Source: Arbacia lixula
Lineage: Eukaryota; Echinodermata; Echinoidea; Arbacioida; Arbaciidae
Length of the DNA stretch: 64,000 nucleotides
Reading direction: 5' to 3'
Assembly (NCBI GenBank): GCA_963669155.1
Contig: OZ022586.1
Coordinates: 5,560,778 to 5,624,777, forward strand
A program made the position numbers and the translations under genes. Numbering within the stretch: the first letter of the stretch is position 1; the number at the start of each line of letters is the position of its first letter. The notes under the pieces were generated by a model that was not told the origin of the DNA, searched no databases, and worked only from the letters and a program-made list of their open reading frames with translations. This document shows, piece after piece, positions 1-11,393 of the stretch.

Positions 1-1000
1 AGACTCTCTTATGATCCATAACTTGGCAACTGTTACAGCAATGGCAGCCACACTTGGTTGATAGAAGCACTAGGGGTATCTTCATGTTATGGTGTTGTCA
101 GAGGTCATGTGATGATGTCAAAGGTCATTTGAGGTCATATATTAAAGAGTACGTGCAAGACTCTCTTTTTCTATGTTAAAGTTTACCTGCAAGACTCTCT
201 TTTGACAAATAACTTCACATAGATTGCTTGGATTACAACCTAACTTAGGTCATAGATGCACTGGGGGTACCTTCATGTTATGGTACCGTTGGAGGTTACA
301 GGATAAGGTCAAAGGTCATTTGAGATCATACGTTAAAGTTTACCTGCAAGACTCTCTTTTGACAAATAACTTCACATGGGTTGCTTGGATTACAACCTAA
401 CTTGGGTCATAGATGCACTGGGGGTACCTTCATGTTATGGTGCCGTTGGAGGTCACAGGATAAGGTCAAAGGTCATTTGAGGTCATATGTTAAAGTTTAC
501 CTGCAAGACTCTCTTTTGACAAATAACTTCACATAGGTTGCTTGGATTACAACCTAACTTGGGTCATAGATGCACTGGGGGTACCTTCATGTTATAGTGC
601 TGTTGGAGGTCACAGGATAAGGTCAAAGGTCATTTGAGGTCATACGTTAAAGTTTACCTGCAAGACTCTCTTTTGACAAATAACTTCACATAGGTTGCTT
701 GGATTACAACCTAACTTGGGTCATAGATGCACTGGAGGTACCTTCATGTTATGGTACCGTTGGAGGTCACAGGATAAGGTCAAAGGTCATTTGAGGTCAT
801 ACGTTAAAGTTTACTTGCAAGACTCTCTTATCACACATAACTCATCACATGTTGCTACAATGGCAATCAAACTTGGATGATGTATGCACTGGGGGCACCT
901 GCATGTTATTGTGCTGTAACAGGTCACATGATAAGGTCAAAGGTCATTTGAGGTCATACATACAAGTTTACTTGCAAGACTCTTGGTTAAGGCTTCCTAA
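1..1000 (+). repeat. 157-bp tandem satellite, about 6-7 units
   Basis: The motif GCAAGACTCTCTT recurs at 189, 346, 503, 660, 817 and 974, an exact 157-bp period. A diverged unit and a roughly 45-bp partial duplication lie before 189, and the array probably continues left of the window. Units contain, in order, the CAAGACTCTC block, a TTGCTTGGATTACAACC block, a GCACTGGGGGTACC block and an AGGTCA-rich block. Short open frames inside the array are artefacts of the repeat. The array ends about 225 bp before the finger-protein start codon. Confidence 0.92.
306..946 (+). promoter_or_regulatory. Five perfect DR1 nuclear-receptor-type sites, one per satellite unit
   Basis: AGGTCAAAGGTCA (two direct AGGTCA half-sites spaced by one base) occurs at 306-318, 463-475, 620-632, 777-789 and 934-946. 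A decayed form (ATGTCAAAGGTCA) is at 114-126. In most units a third AGGTCA follows four bases later, and another AGGTCA lies about 15 bases upstream. DR1 is the known preferred site of RXR/HNF4/PPAR-type receptors. That they bind here, or regulate the gene that follows, is inference. Confidence 0.6.
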
Positions 1001-1224
1001 CTTGTGCACAGAATTGTGTGAGCATGTGTGAGCATTACTGATGTAGATTTAGGCAAACATTACTCATGCGCATTTATGCAAATTTATTCAAAGTCACTAT
1101 TTTGCACCTGATTTTGATGTTGTCTGTTTAAAGTTGCTTATTTGTTTGTTTCAGTTTTTCACAGGTTTTACAGGCAGGCACTACCTCTTAGGCAACAAAG
1201 GAGCCCATTTATTTTATGGCAACA

Positions 1225-1907
1225 TGGCGTATACATGTAATAGATGTGGAAAGTCATTCCAGTTGAGAGCGAACCTCCAGAAACATTCATGTAATATTTG
1301 CTACAAATGTGGGAAGCAGTTTACCAGGAAACAAGTGTTGCATTCACATTCTTGTATAGGTTCTTTTTCATGTCAGTATTGCAACAAAACATATTGCTCT
1401 GAAGTCAGACTTAAAAGTCATTCTTGTACATTTTGTACAAAGTGTAAAAAGCAATTTAGTTCATTTCAAAGAAAGGAAGGTCATGTATGCGATAATATGA
1501 AAGCAAGCACCAGTGCTAATCGAGATGCCCATGACCAGTGTGAACAAGCTTCAAATGCACATTTGAATAAAGTGGAAAATACAAAAACGAACAAACCAGT
1601 GACAGAAGAAAGTCATAACAGTCAGGATTCATTCAGGTTAAAGTCAACGAATACTGGAAGAAGTTCAGGTCAACAGCGAAAGGCTACCAGTACTTGTCAG
1701 ATGTTGTTATATAATCCTGACTATATTTCTGCCTTGGTGGGAGATGTTGGAACTTATATAAGTGATGATGTAATTGATGCTGTTACAAAACTTATGAAGT
1801 CCAAAGACTCCAAACATGAGTTTAACATTGGAAGTATGACCCCAGCAGCTATGACAGTGGCACTGCAAGAGCAGACTATACATAAATACTCAGTGCAAGG
1901 TGGCTGA
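1225..1907 (+). CDS. Four-finger C2HC zinc-finger protein, possibly transposon-associated
   Basis: This is a 227-aa open frame starting at MAYTCNRCGKSF. I chose this Met rather than the in-frame one at 1134, because 1134-1165 looks like intron end or UTR (a TTTGTTTGTTTCAG acceptor-like tract lies there) and the first finger starts directly after 1225. Residues 1-90 hold four consecutive fingers, all of the form C-X2-C-X12-H-X1-C, that is C2HC with one residue between His and the last Cys rather than the usual H-X3-5-H. Residues 91-155 are a polar, low-complexity linker. The C-terminal 70 residues include YISDDVIDAVTKLM, which reminds me of the segment preceding Ulp1-type protease domains in some transposon proteins; no protease domain follows before the stop. 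It could be a truncated transposon-derived gene. The product's function is not known to me. Confidence 0.55.
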
Positions 1908-3836
1908 AGGATCACAGTGTTTTGTGTTCTCTTCAATTTTACGCATGCATTTTACTTTTACGGTTATATGCACTATTCAATTTGCCATAAAAAGTTTTAA
2001 TCACTAATGCTTTCAAGAAATGTTTCTCTAAATAATAAGCTCATTATGACACTACATTGTACAAATCATCTAGAAACCCTCAGCTGGACTGCAACCACAA
2101 ACATATTTAACCTTCCCACATATACAATATCAATGCCATAATATTACTCATATCTGTTCAAAATTGTTGCTTTTAAACTCTCTCTAATCATTCACTTTTC
2201 CCCTGACAGGTTATCAAGTCTCCAAAAAAATTATTCTACTTTGCTCACTTTACATGCATGCCTTATTACAATCATAATGTTCAGCATTATTCATGTCTGT
2301 TGACAAACTTTCTTATATAAACGTATCAATTTTAGAAACTTTATTCCATGTTCAGTTTTCAACTGCAGCACTAATTTTAACCTTTTTACATTTCTATGCC
2401 CCCCAGAGACAAAGTTTACTTCGCCTCTATTGTGCAACTGATTATCATCCTGATTTGTCTTTGTCTAATCTAATAGAACTTGGTGAAGGCTTTTTATTCC
2501 ATCTCAAAGAAGGGGGAAGGTGGGGGAAGGGGAGTAGATAGAGGAAGTAGCATTGCGTGAAATAGCCCTTCTCATTTATGGAATGTTACATTCTATGGCA
2601 GATATTTCACAATCAGCCAGGGATACAATTCTTTTGCGTAGCAACGGAGATCGCGATATTTCTGGTTATTTTCGCAAGTGGGCGAGACACAATATTGCTA
2701 ATGCCTTGTTTTAAACTTGTGAGAAAGAGCAATAATAATGAAATTTCTCCTTGTTCAAGTTAACAGAAAAGGGGGTTAGATTCATAACAAATATGGATTA
2801 CTTTTGAATGTAGCTTCATCTATGGAATTTGTATGAAACCATCAAAGGTGCATGTTTTGTGAAAGCACATATTGTTAAAGGTTTTGTCTAGTTTGGGAAG
2901 ACAGATGTACTTATGGAAAAAGGTACATTTTCGTAAACAGATTTGAGCATTCAGTCAATTCTTACACTACAGTCAAATTACTGAGAAGTGAAATTTCTGA
3001 TATTACCCTTATTTCAGACCTTTTGCCTTTTGTATACCGGGTTTGGTCAGAATCATGCTGTCAACATGCATTGAGGTTATTGGAAATAATTTTAAGATAG
3101 ACACATGTATCAGTATTTATGTATATAAGATGCAAGCAGTTCATGATGCTCACAGTAATCCAACTGATGTAAACAATAACATAAGTTGTCACGAAAACTT
3201 TTTTCTGAAACATTTCATATCATTTGACGTTAAGAGGTGTAAATTCCATGTTCATTCGAGTTGTCATTTAGTTCCGTTTTTTTTCTTCAAAATCACCAAA
3301 AAAAAAATTCTGACACGCAGTTACAAGCAAGTCTAACGCCATATACAACGTTAACGATGCAGCAGCTAAGAACCGGAATAGTGAAATGATTGATTATTCC
3401 CTTTTCATTCTTGATTAAAACATAGTAACTATGTGAATTATAAATAGAAAGCAAATACCAAAGTATGAATGCATATAATCATGAGAAACATTTTCTGAAT
3501 TAATAACCAATGCTGAAAAATGAAAACAGAAAAATAACATAGGCATATTAATGATAAGACAAATGGGTGTTCCAGAGTATGTAGGTGTGAAGAAAGAAAG
3601 TAAAAATAAATATTCGTAGTACAATACAAACTGTGATTGGCTAGATTGGTACCACGTGACCTCCCTTCAAAAAGGTATAGTGTACATATGTACAATATAA
3701 CTTTCCATTTTTGGATGGTAAAACCCGTGTTAAATGAATGGGGAGAAATGCGCTGCGTTCACTTGTATGGCGCATTGCTTATTGCGTATTTGCACCGCGC
3801 GCACGTTAATCAGTTAATTGGTCAAGGTTTAAGATG
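1908..3836. other. AT-rich intergenic stretch, no gene recognised
   Basis: Only short unrelated open frames occur on either strand. None has recognisable domains, and no splice-site-bounded exon with coding character was found. Part of it could be 3' UTR of the finger gene, but no clear end signal decides this. Confidence 0.5.
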
Positions 3837-4683
3837 GTCAGAATATAGAACTCTGCATGTCAATTTGCCAGGCGTCGTGAAGGTCAGGCAGATCGAGGAC
3901 GGGTCCTTGCAAAGGTGCGGTAGCAACATGAACGGACACGTGGTTTTTGAAGATGGAATGTCTACTTTTGCTCGGTATCGGCACCCTATGAAATAGTTTG
4001 TAATGGGCAACCTCTACTGCTACTACATGTCCCGGCTGCTCGGAATGAGCAACGTTCCTGCGGTTACCCTATCCAGGGTGTCTAATGACAGTACATCCCA
4101 GTGGTCTTTGGTGCAGGATCACTCGCGCTGGATGGGTCAACGACATGCAGTACAGCAAGCTGGATAAACAACCTCGCAGAGGCTCATCGGCCGGAAATCC
4201 TTTTTAACTACCAGTGTTCGACCCTCTACCCCACCAGCCCATAGTTTGAGCACTTGAATCTCACTCAGTTGGTAGAGCTGACTCAGTACAGCGACCTGGT
4301 GGTTTTCGACTGCATCTCGTCTCACCTCAACAGAATGACAATCCGGAAGAATGCCGTGAAGTACTACGAGAAGGACTGGATGTATAGTGGGAGTATCCAC
4401 AACCTGGCCAAACATAGGTCCAACGGCGGCCTGTGGTTTCTGGATAACGAGAACGGCATCTACAATGCGTACACAGTGGCCTACGCAGACAAGAAGAAAA
4501 TGGACTTTGTAGATTCCCACGAGGAACTGCTTAGAACCATGTGCATGTTCAGGCGCCGGTGAGCCGGTTCTCACATGACACATGGACTATTTACCGAACG
4601 TGAGCGAAAAGTTCAAGCAACGGCTTAATAACGTTGCCAATTGGATCACAGAGTGCACGTTGCATTCGGCTGATATAATTTAA
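3837..4683 (+). pseudogene. Four-jointed box kinase (FJX1-like) pseudogene
   Basis: Fragments in three frames line up in order with the four-jointed family of Golgi/secreted atypical kinases, which phosphorylate cadherin repeats of Fat and Dachsous. Visible pieces are RCGSNMNGHVVFEDGMSTFARYR (N-lobe region, about 3915-3984), LYCYYMSRLLGMSNVPAVTL (about 4012-4071), LTQLVELTQYSDLVVFDC (about 4257-4310) and NGGLWFLDNENGIYNAY (about 4422-4472), the last containing the conserved LDNE/G core. An in-frame TAG follows ARYRHPMK at about 3994, a frameshift lies near 4110-4130, a TAG near 4232 and a TGA after CMFRRR at 4560. A C-terminal match (SEKFKQRLNNVANWI) resumes in a shifted frame and ends at TAA 4681-4683. 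FJX1 is normally a single-exon gene, so the intronless state is uninformative about retrocopying. The 5' limit is uncertain. Confidence 0.82.
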
Positions 4684-4765
4684 GCCGTACGTCATATCAT
4701 GCTATGCAATGACTTGTAAGTGTACATATATTTAAGAAACCGATTGTATACAACCCAATAAAACA

Positions 4766-6382
4766 CGAGACATACTTGTGGACAAGTATCAGGTGGTCTG
4801 CATTGGCAAATTCATGCACAGACATGGGCTGGAAAATGCACGGTGAACTATAGACCTTCAATTCGTGACACCAACTATCCATAAGCAATGTGAGACAGCG
4901 CTCAAGAAAGCTCATAGGGCACCTATTATACTAAAATTTCAGAGAATTTCCTAAATGGTAACATGTTTATGCTAACGTGATTAATAGTCATGTAAGAGAA
5001 TGGGGTGAGAGAAAAAAAGAATTGGAAAGAAAATCTCAAAGAGAATGACAAAGTGAGGCATAGAACAGAAGAAGATGGCAAAATAAACATTGCAAAAGGA
5101 ATGCAAAAGTTGACCCTACCCACGCCAGGAATCGAACCGGGGGCCTCGAGATCTTAAAACGGCGCCTTACCTATTGAGCCACAAATCTTCCCATTCACTT
5201 AACACGTAATGCCCAGCAGGGGCTAGAATGATTAAGAAATCGATATTCAAGCTGAAATTTCACCATGATCCCGACATCTGATTAAAAAATGGAGACAACG
5301 TTCCGGAAAGCTCGTAGACTCAGCTACAACATACTGAAATTTCAGAGTGAAAGCTTGACATATTAGTGAGATACATCTCCTAGAAGCTCGTCATGTCATT
5401 TCATAAATACCACTTCCATTGACATAACACGGAAAAGCGATTTTGACATTCATGCGTATAATGAAATTTACACCGTGAAGACGTCATCAAAATGAAAAAT
5501 GAAGGCAACTCCTACTATGGAGCGAGGTCTCAGCTACAACATACTGAAATTTGGGAGAAAATTGACCATGAATTACTGAAATACACAAAAGCGGGTAAAA
5601 AAGTTCATGACGTCATACATGAAAAATCATTTTTTCGATTCATATGGCAATATGATGACATCAACATAAATTTAAAAGGTAAATCGAACATTAAATCACA
5701 TTTACATTTCCCACTCTTTCAGAATATTGAAAAAAAATTGGGGGTCACCGGCCATTCTGAAGAGCTATGGCCGATTGAAGGTAGTCATGTTTTTTGCAAT
5801 ATTTGCACACAAAAACGTATTGACGCACGCGCAGACTTTAAACTTTGACGCACCCGCACGACCTTGTTATTGCATGGAAATGGCTCAAAATGACAGGATG
5901 TGTTGTATGTAGTGTCAGTAACATGAATCCAGTAAAAAAACAGAATTTTGACGTTTTGTTCGCGTTACGCACGAAAAAACGCGCGAACGCGCGCGCACGC
6001 GCGGAAATTTTTGAAATGCTAGAAATGGCCTGAAACATATGCAAAACAATTTTGAGTTGATTTGGAGCATTTTAAAATTTTGCGCGCGCGTTTTTGCACT
6101 AACGTACGCGTACGCGCGCGTTTTTTTTCAACGAAATTAATTAGCTACTCATTAATTATATGCATGTCAAATTTCATTACACAGAGATGACCAGTTCTAG
6201 AGCTACATGAGGTAATAGTTTTTCATTAAACTGCTCGTAGATGACGTCACGATGACTTCATGACCTTGAAAATGTTGCTGTAACATGTTCACATATATGT
6301 CCATACATGATGAACATTTCATGAAATATGGCCTATGCATTGTTGAGATATCCATGTCACAAAAATTTGGAATAAAAATAAA
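4766..6382 (+). mobile_element. 1.6-kb tandem element, unit 1 (1617 bp)
   Basis: The unit begins CGAGACATACTTGTGGACAA and ends after GGAATAAAAATAA, where unit 2 begins directly. It contains, in order: AGGTGGTCTG near the start, a minus-strand tRNA-like pol III promoter (B box 5128-5138, A box 5170-5181), two related ACTCAGCTACAACATACTG segments, CRE-like TGACGTCA palindromes, a very CpG-rich block (about 5945-6130) and an A-rich end. The roughly 70-bp hairpin tail seen in units 2, 3 and 6 is absent. The left flank is AT-rich (CCAATAAAACA). A 118-codon frame (5492-5848) is discussed under rejected items. I suspect a non-autonomous rolling-circle (Helentron/HINE-like) element, but no transposase is present to prove it. 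Confidence 0.85.
5103..5190 (-). ncRNA. tRNA-like pol III unit (SINE-like head) in the 1.6-kb element
   Basis: On the minus strand there is an A box TGGCTCAATAGG (5181-5170), a perfect B box GGTTCGATTCC (5138-5128) and a TTTT terminator (within 5103-5109) just beyond the T arm. Acceptor and anticodon stems do not pair well, so this is a tRNA-derived promoter rather than a working tRNA. The same segment recurs in every unit, with B boxes at 6743-6753, 8379-8389, 10139-10149, 11754-11764 and 13368-13378, and in decayed form near 20261 and 21690. It points opposite to the orientation in which the element is written here. Confidence 0.7.
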
Positions 6383-8068
6383 CGAGACATACTTGTGGAC
6401 AAGTATCAGGTGGTCTGCATTGGCAAATTCATGCACAGACATGGGCTGGAAAATGCACGGTGAACTATAGACCTTCATTCGTGACACCAACTATCCATAA
6501 GCAATGTGAGACAGCGCTCAAGAAAGCTCATAGGGCACCTATTATACTAAAATTTCAGAGAATTTCCTAAATGGTAACATGTTTATGCTAACGTGATTAA
6601 TAGTCATGTAAGAGAATGGGGTGAGAGAAAAAAGAATTGGAAAGAAAATCTCAAAGAGAATGACAAAGTGAGGCATAGAACAGAAGAAGATGGCAAAATA
6701 AACATTGCAAAAGGAATGCAAAAGTTGACCCTACCCACGCCAGGAATCGAACCGGGGGCCTCGAGATCTTAAAACGGCGCCTTACCTATTGAGCCACAAA
6801 TCTTCCCATTCACTTAACACGTAATGCCCAGCAGGGGCTAGAATGATTAAGAAATCGATATTCAAGCTGAAATTTCACCATGATCCCGACATCTGATTAA
6901 AAAATGGAGACAACGTTCCGAAAGCTAGTAGACTCAGCTACAACATACTGAAATTTCAGAGTGAAAGCTTGACATATTAGTGAGATACATCTCCTAGAAG
7001 CTCGTCATGTCATTTCATAAATACCACTTCCATTGACATAACACGGAAGTGCGATTTTGACATTCATGCGTATAATGAAATTTACACCGTGAAGACGTCA
7101 TCAAAATGAAAAATGAAGGCAACTCCTACTATGGAGCGAGGTCTCAGCTACAACATACTGAAATTTGGCAGAAAATTGACCATGAATTACTGAGATACAC
7201 AAAAGCGGGTAAAAAAGTTCATGACGTCATACATGAAAAATCATTTTTTCGATTCATATGGCAATATGATGACATCAACATAAATTTAAAAGGTAAATCG
7301 AACATTAAATCACATCTACATTTCCCACTCTTTTAGAATATTGAAAAAAAATTGGGGGTCACCGGCCATTCTGAAGAGCTATGGCCGATTGAAGGTAGTC
7401 ATGTTTTTTGCAATATTTGCACACAAAAACGTATTGACGCACGCGCAGACTTTGAACTTTGACGCACCCGCACGACCTTGTTATTGCATGGAAATGGCTC
7501 AAAATGACAGGATGTGTTGTATGTAGTGTCAGTAACATGAATCCAGTAAAAAAACAGAATTTTGACGTTTTGTTCGCGTTACGCACGAAAAAACGCGCGA
7601 ACGCGCGCGCACGCGCGGAAATTTTTGAAATGCTAGAAATGGCCTGAAACATATGCAAAACAATTTTGAGTTGATTTGGAGCATTTTAAAATTTTGCGCG
7701 CGCGTTTTTGCACTAACGTACGCGTACGCGCGCGTTTTTTTTCAATGAAATTAATTAGCTACTCATTAATTATATGCATGTCAAATTTCATTACACAGAG
7801 ATGACCAGTTCTAGAGCTACATGAGGTAATAGTTTTTCATTAAACTGCTCGTAGATGACGTCACGATGACGTCATGACCTTGAAAATGTTGCTGTAACAT
7901 GTTCACATATATGTCCATACATGATGAACATTTCATGAAATATGGCCCATGCATTGTTGAGATATCCATGTCACAAAAATTTGGAATAAAAATAAATAAA
8001 TAAATAATAAAGAAAGAAAATTCTAACGAAATTAAGAGGTGATCTGTCGTTGGCGACAGACCACCTAA
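6383..8068 (+). mobile_element. 1.6-kb tandem element, unit 2 (1686 bp, with hairpin tail)
   Basis: This unit is nearly identical to unit 1 but extends into (ATAA)n, an AAGAAAGAAAATTCTAACG stretch and a terminal hairpin: AGGTGATCTGTCG, loop TTGG, CGACAGACCACCT, followed by AA (8038-8068). The 3' end reads CCACCTAA. The first arm thus carries the inverse of the AGGTGGTCTG found near the 5' end of units 1 and 4-6. A C-to-T change creates a stop in the 118-codon frame of this unit (near 7335). Confidence 0.85.
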
Positions 8069-9779
8069 CGAGACATACTTGTGGACAAGTATAAGCTGGA
8101 CTATAGACCTTCATTCGTAACACCATCTATCCATAAGCAATGTGAGACATCGCTCAAGAAAGCTCATAGGGCACCTATTATACTAAAATTTCAGAGAATT
8201 TCCTAAATGGTAACATGTTTATGCTAACGTGATTAATAGTCATGTAAGAGAATGGGGTGAGAGAAAAAAGAATTGGAAAGAAAATCTCAAAGAGAATGAC
8301 AAAGTGAGGCATAGAACAGAAGAAGATGGCAAAATAAACATTGCAAAAGGAATGCAAAAGTTGACCCTACCCACGCCAGGAATCGAACCGGGGGCCTCGA
8401 GATCTTAAAACGGCGCCTTACCTATTGAGCCACAAATCTTCCCATTCACTTAACACGTAATGCCCAGCAGGGGCTAGAATGATTAAGAAATCGATATTCA
8501 AGCTGAAATTTCACCATGATCCCGACATCTGATTAAAAAATGGAGACAACGTTCCGGAAAGCTCGTAGACTCAGCTACAACATACTGAAATTTCAGAGTG
8601 AAAGCTTGACATATTAGTGAGATACATCTCCTAGAAGCTCGTCATGTCATTTCATAAATACCACTTCCATTGACATAACACGGAAGTGCGATTTTGACAT
8701 TCATGCGTATAATGAAATTTACACCGTGAAGACGTCATCAAAATGAAAAATGAAGGCAACTCCTACCATGGAGCGAGGTCTCAGCTACAACATACTGAAA
8801 TTTGGGAGAAAATTGACCATGAATTACTGAGATACACAAAAGCGGGTAAAAAAGTTCATGACGTCATACATGAAAAATCATTTTTTCGATTCATATGGCA
8901 ATATGATGACATCAACATAAATTTAAAAGGTAAATCGAACATTAAATCACATCTACATTTCCCACTCTTTCAGAATATTGAAAAAAAATTGGGGGTCACC
9001 GGCCATTCTGAAGAGCTATGGCCGATTGAAGGTAGTCATGTTTTTTGCAATATTTGCACACAAAAACGTATTGACGCACGCGCAGACTTTGAACTTTGAC
9101 GCACCCGCACGACCTTGTTATTGCATGGAAATGGCTCAAAATGACAGGATGTGTTGTATGTAGTGTCAGTAACATGAATCCAGTAAAAAAACAGAATTTT
9201 GACGTTTTGTTCGCGTTACGCACGAAAAAACGCGCGAACGCGCGCGCACGCGCGGAAATTTTTGAAATGCTAGAAATGGCCTGAAACATATGCAAAACAA
9301 TTTTGAGTTGATTTAGAGCATTTTAAAATTTTGCGCGCGCGTTTTTGCACTAACGTACGCGTACGCGCGCGTTTTTTTTCAATGAAATTAATTAGCTACT
9401 CATTAATTATATGCATGTTAAATTTCATTACACAGAGATGACCAGTTCTAGAGCTACATGAGGTAATAGTTTTTCATTAAACTGCTCGTAGATGACGTCA
9501 CGATGACGTCATGACCTTGAAAATGTTGCTGTAACATGTTCACATATATGTCCATACATGATGAACATTTCATGAAATATGGCTTATGCATTGTTGAGAT
9601 ATCCATGTCACAAAAATTTGGAATAAAAATAAATAAATAAATAATAAAGAAAGAAAATTCTAACGAAATTAAGAGGTGATCTGTCGTTGGCGACAGACCA
9701 CCTAATAAATAAAGAAAGAAAATTCTAACGAAATTAAGAGGTGATCTGTCGTTGGCGACAGACCACCTAATAATAATAA
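8069..9779 (+). mobile_element. 1.6-kb tandem element, unit 3 (1711 bp, duplicated tail)
   Basis: The 5' end differs from its neighbours: after GACAAGTATAAG it skips about 70 bp and resumes at CTATAGACCTTCATTCGTAAC. The 3' end carries the hairpin tail twice (hairpins about 9675-9704 and 9740-9769), separated by TAATAAATAAAG, so the tail itself has been duplicated. The tRNA-like B box is at 8379-8389. Confidence 0.85.
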
Positions 9780-11393
9780 CGAGACATACTTGTGGACAAG
9801 TATCAGGTGGTCTGCATTGGCAAATTCATGCACTGACATGGGCTGGAAAATGCACGGTGAACTATAGACCTTCATTCGTGACACCAACTATCCATAAGCA
9901 ATGTGAGACAGCGCTCAAGAAAGCTCATAGGCACCTATTATACTAAAATTTCAGAGAATTTCCTAAATGGTAACATGTTTATGCTAACGTGATTAATAGT
10001 CATGTAAGAGAATGGGGTGAGAGAAAAAAGAATTGGAAAGAAAATCTCAAAGAGAATGACAAAGTGAGGCATAGAACAGAAGAAGATGGCAAAATAAACA
10101 TTGCAAAAGGAATGCAAAAGTTGACCCTACCCACGCCAGGAATCGAACCGGGGGCCTCGAGATCTTAAAACGGCGCCTTACCTATTGAGCCACAAATCTT
10201 CCCATTCACTTAACACGTAATGCCCAGCAGGGGCTAGAATGATTAAGAAATCGATATTCAAGCTGAAATTTCACCGTGATCCCGACATCTGATTAAAAAA
10301 TGGAGACAACGTTCCGGAAAGCTCGTAGACTCAGCTACAACATACTGAAATTTCAGAGTGAAAGCTTGACATATTAGTGAGATACATCTCCTAGAAGCTC
10401 GTCATGTCATTTCATAAATACCACTTCCATTGACATAACACGGAAGTGCGATTTTGACATTCATGCGTATAATGAAATTTACACCGTGAAGACGTCATCA
10501 AAATGAAAAATGAAGGCAACTCCTACTATGGAGCGAGGTCTCAGCTACAACATACTGAAATTTGGGAGAAAATTGACCATGAATCACTGAGATACACAAA
10601 AGCGGGTAAAAAAGTTCATGACGTCATACATGAAAAATCATTTTTTCGATTCATATGGCAATATGATGACATCAACATAAATTTAAAAGGTAAATCGAAC
10701 ATTAAATCACATCTACATTTCCCACTCTTTCAGAATATTGAAAAAAAATTGGGGGTCACCGGCCATTCTGAAGAGCTATGGCCGATTGAAGGTAGTCATG
10801 TTTTTTGCAATATTTGCACACAAAAACGTATTGACGCACGCGCAGACTTTGAACTTTGACGCACCCGCACGACCTTGTTATTGCATGGAAATGGCTCAAA
10901 ATGACAGGATGTGTTGTATGTAGTGTCAGTAACATGAATCCAGTAAAAAAACAGAATTTTGACGTTTTGTTCGCGTTACGCACGAAAAAACGCGCGAACG
11001 CGCGCGCACGCGCGGAAATTTTTGAAATGCTAGAAATGGCCTGAAACATATGCAAAACAATTTTGAGTTGATTTAGAGCATTTTAAAACTTTGCGCGCGC
11101 GTTTTTGCACTAACGTACGCGTACGCGCGCGTTTTTTTTCAATGAAATTAATTAGCTACTCATTAATTATATGCATGTCAAATTTCATTACACAGAGATG
11201 ACCAGTTCTAGAGCTACATGAGGTAATAGTTTTTCATTAAACTGCTCGTAGATGACGTCACGATGACGTCATGACCTTGAAAATGTTGCTGTAACATGTT
11301 CACATATATGTCCATACATGATGAACATTTCATGAAATATGGCCCATGCATTGTTGAGATATCCATGTCACAAAAATTTGGAATAAAAATAAA
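9780..11393 (+). mobile_element. 1.6-kb tandem element, unit 4 (1614 bp)
   Basis: This is a complete tail-less unit, with start CGAGACATAC and end GGAATAAAAATAAA. It differs from unit 1 by scattered single-base changes and small indels. The tRNA-like B box is at 10139-10149. The next unit follows without spacer. Confidence 0.85.

Noticed and set aside
1..1000. CRISPR-like direct repeats
   Set aside because: The whole 157-bp unit is repeated, with no unique spacers, in a eukaryotic context; it is a satellite.
1134..1224. N-terminal extension of the zinc-finger protein from Met 1134
   Set aside because: The stretch is pyrimidine-rich with acceptor-like TTTCAG and CACAG sites and no conserved motif; the fingers start right after Met 1225.
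5492..5848. 118-codon frame repeated in each 1.6-kb unit (5492, 7106, 8743, 10503, 12117, 13732)
   Set aside because: One unit has a stop and another a frameshift, the old copies at 20-22 kb do not keep it, and no domain is recognised. Similarity among units reflects recent duplication, not selection.
7359..7658. 99-codon minus-strand frame in the same units
   Set aside because: It runs through the CpG-rich block (RARAFARFFV) and is not maintained in decayed copies; composition artefact.
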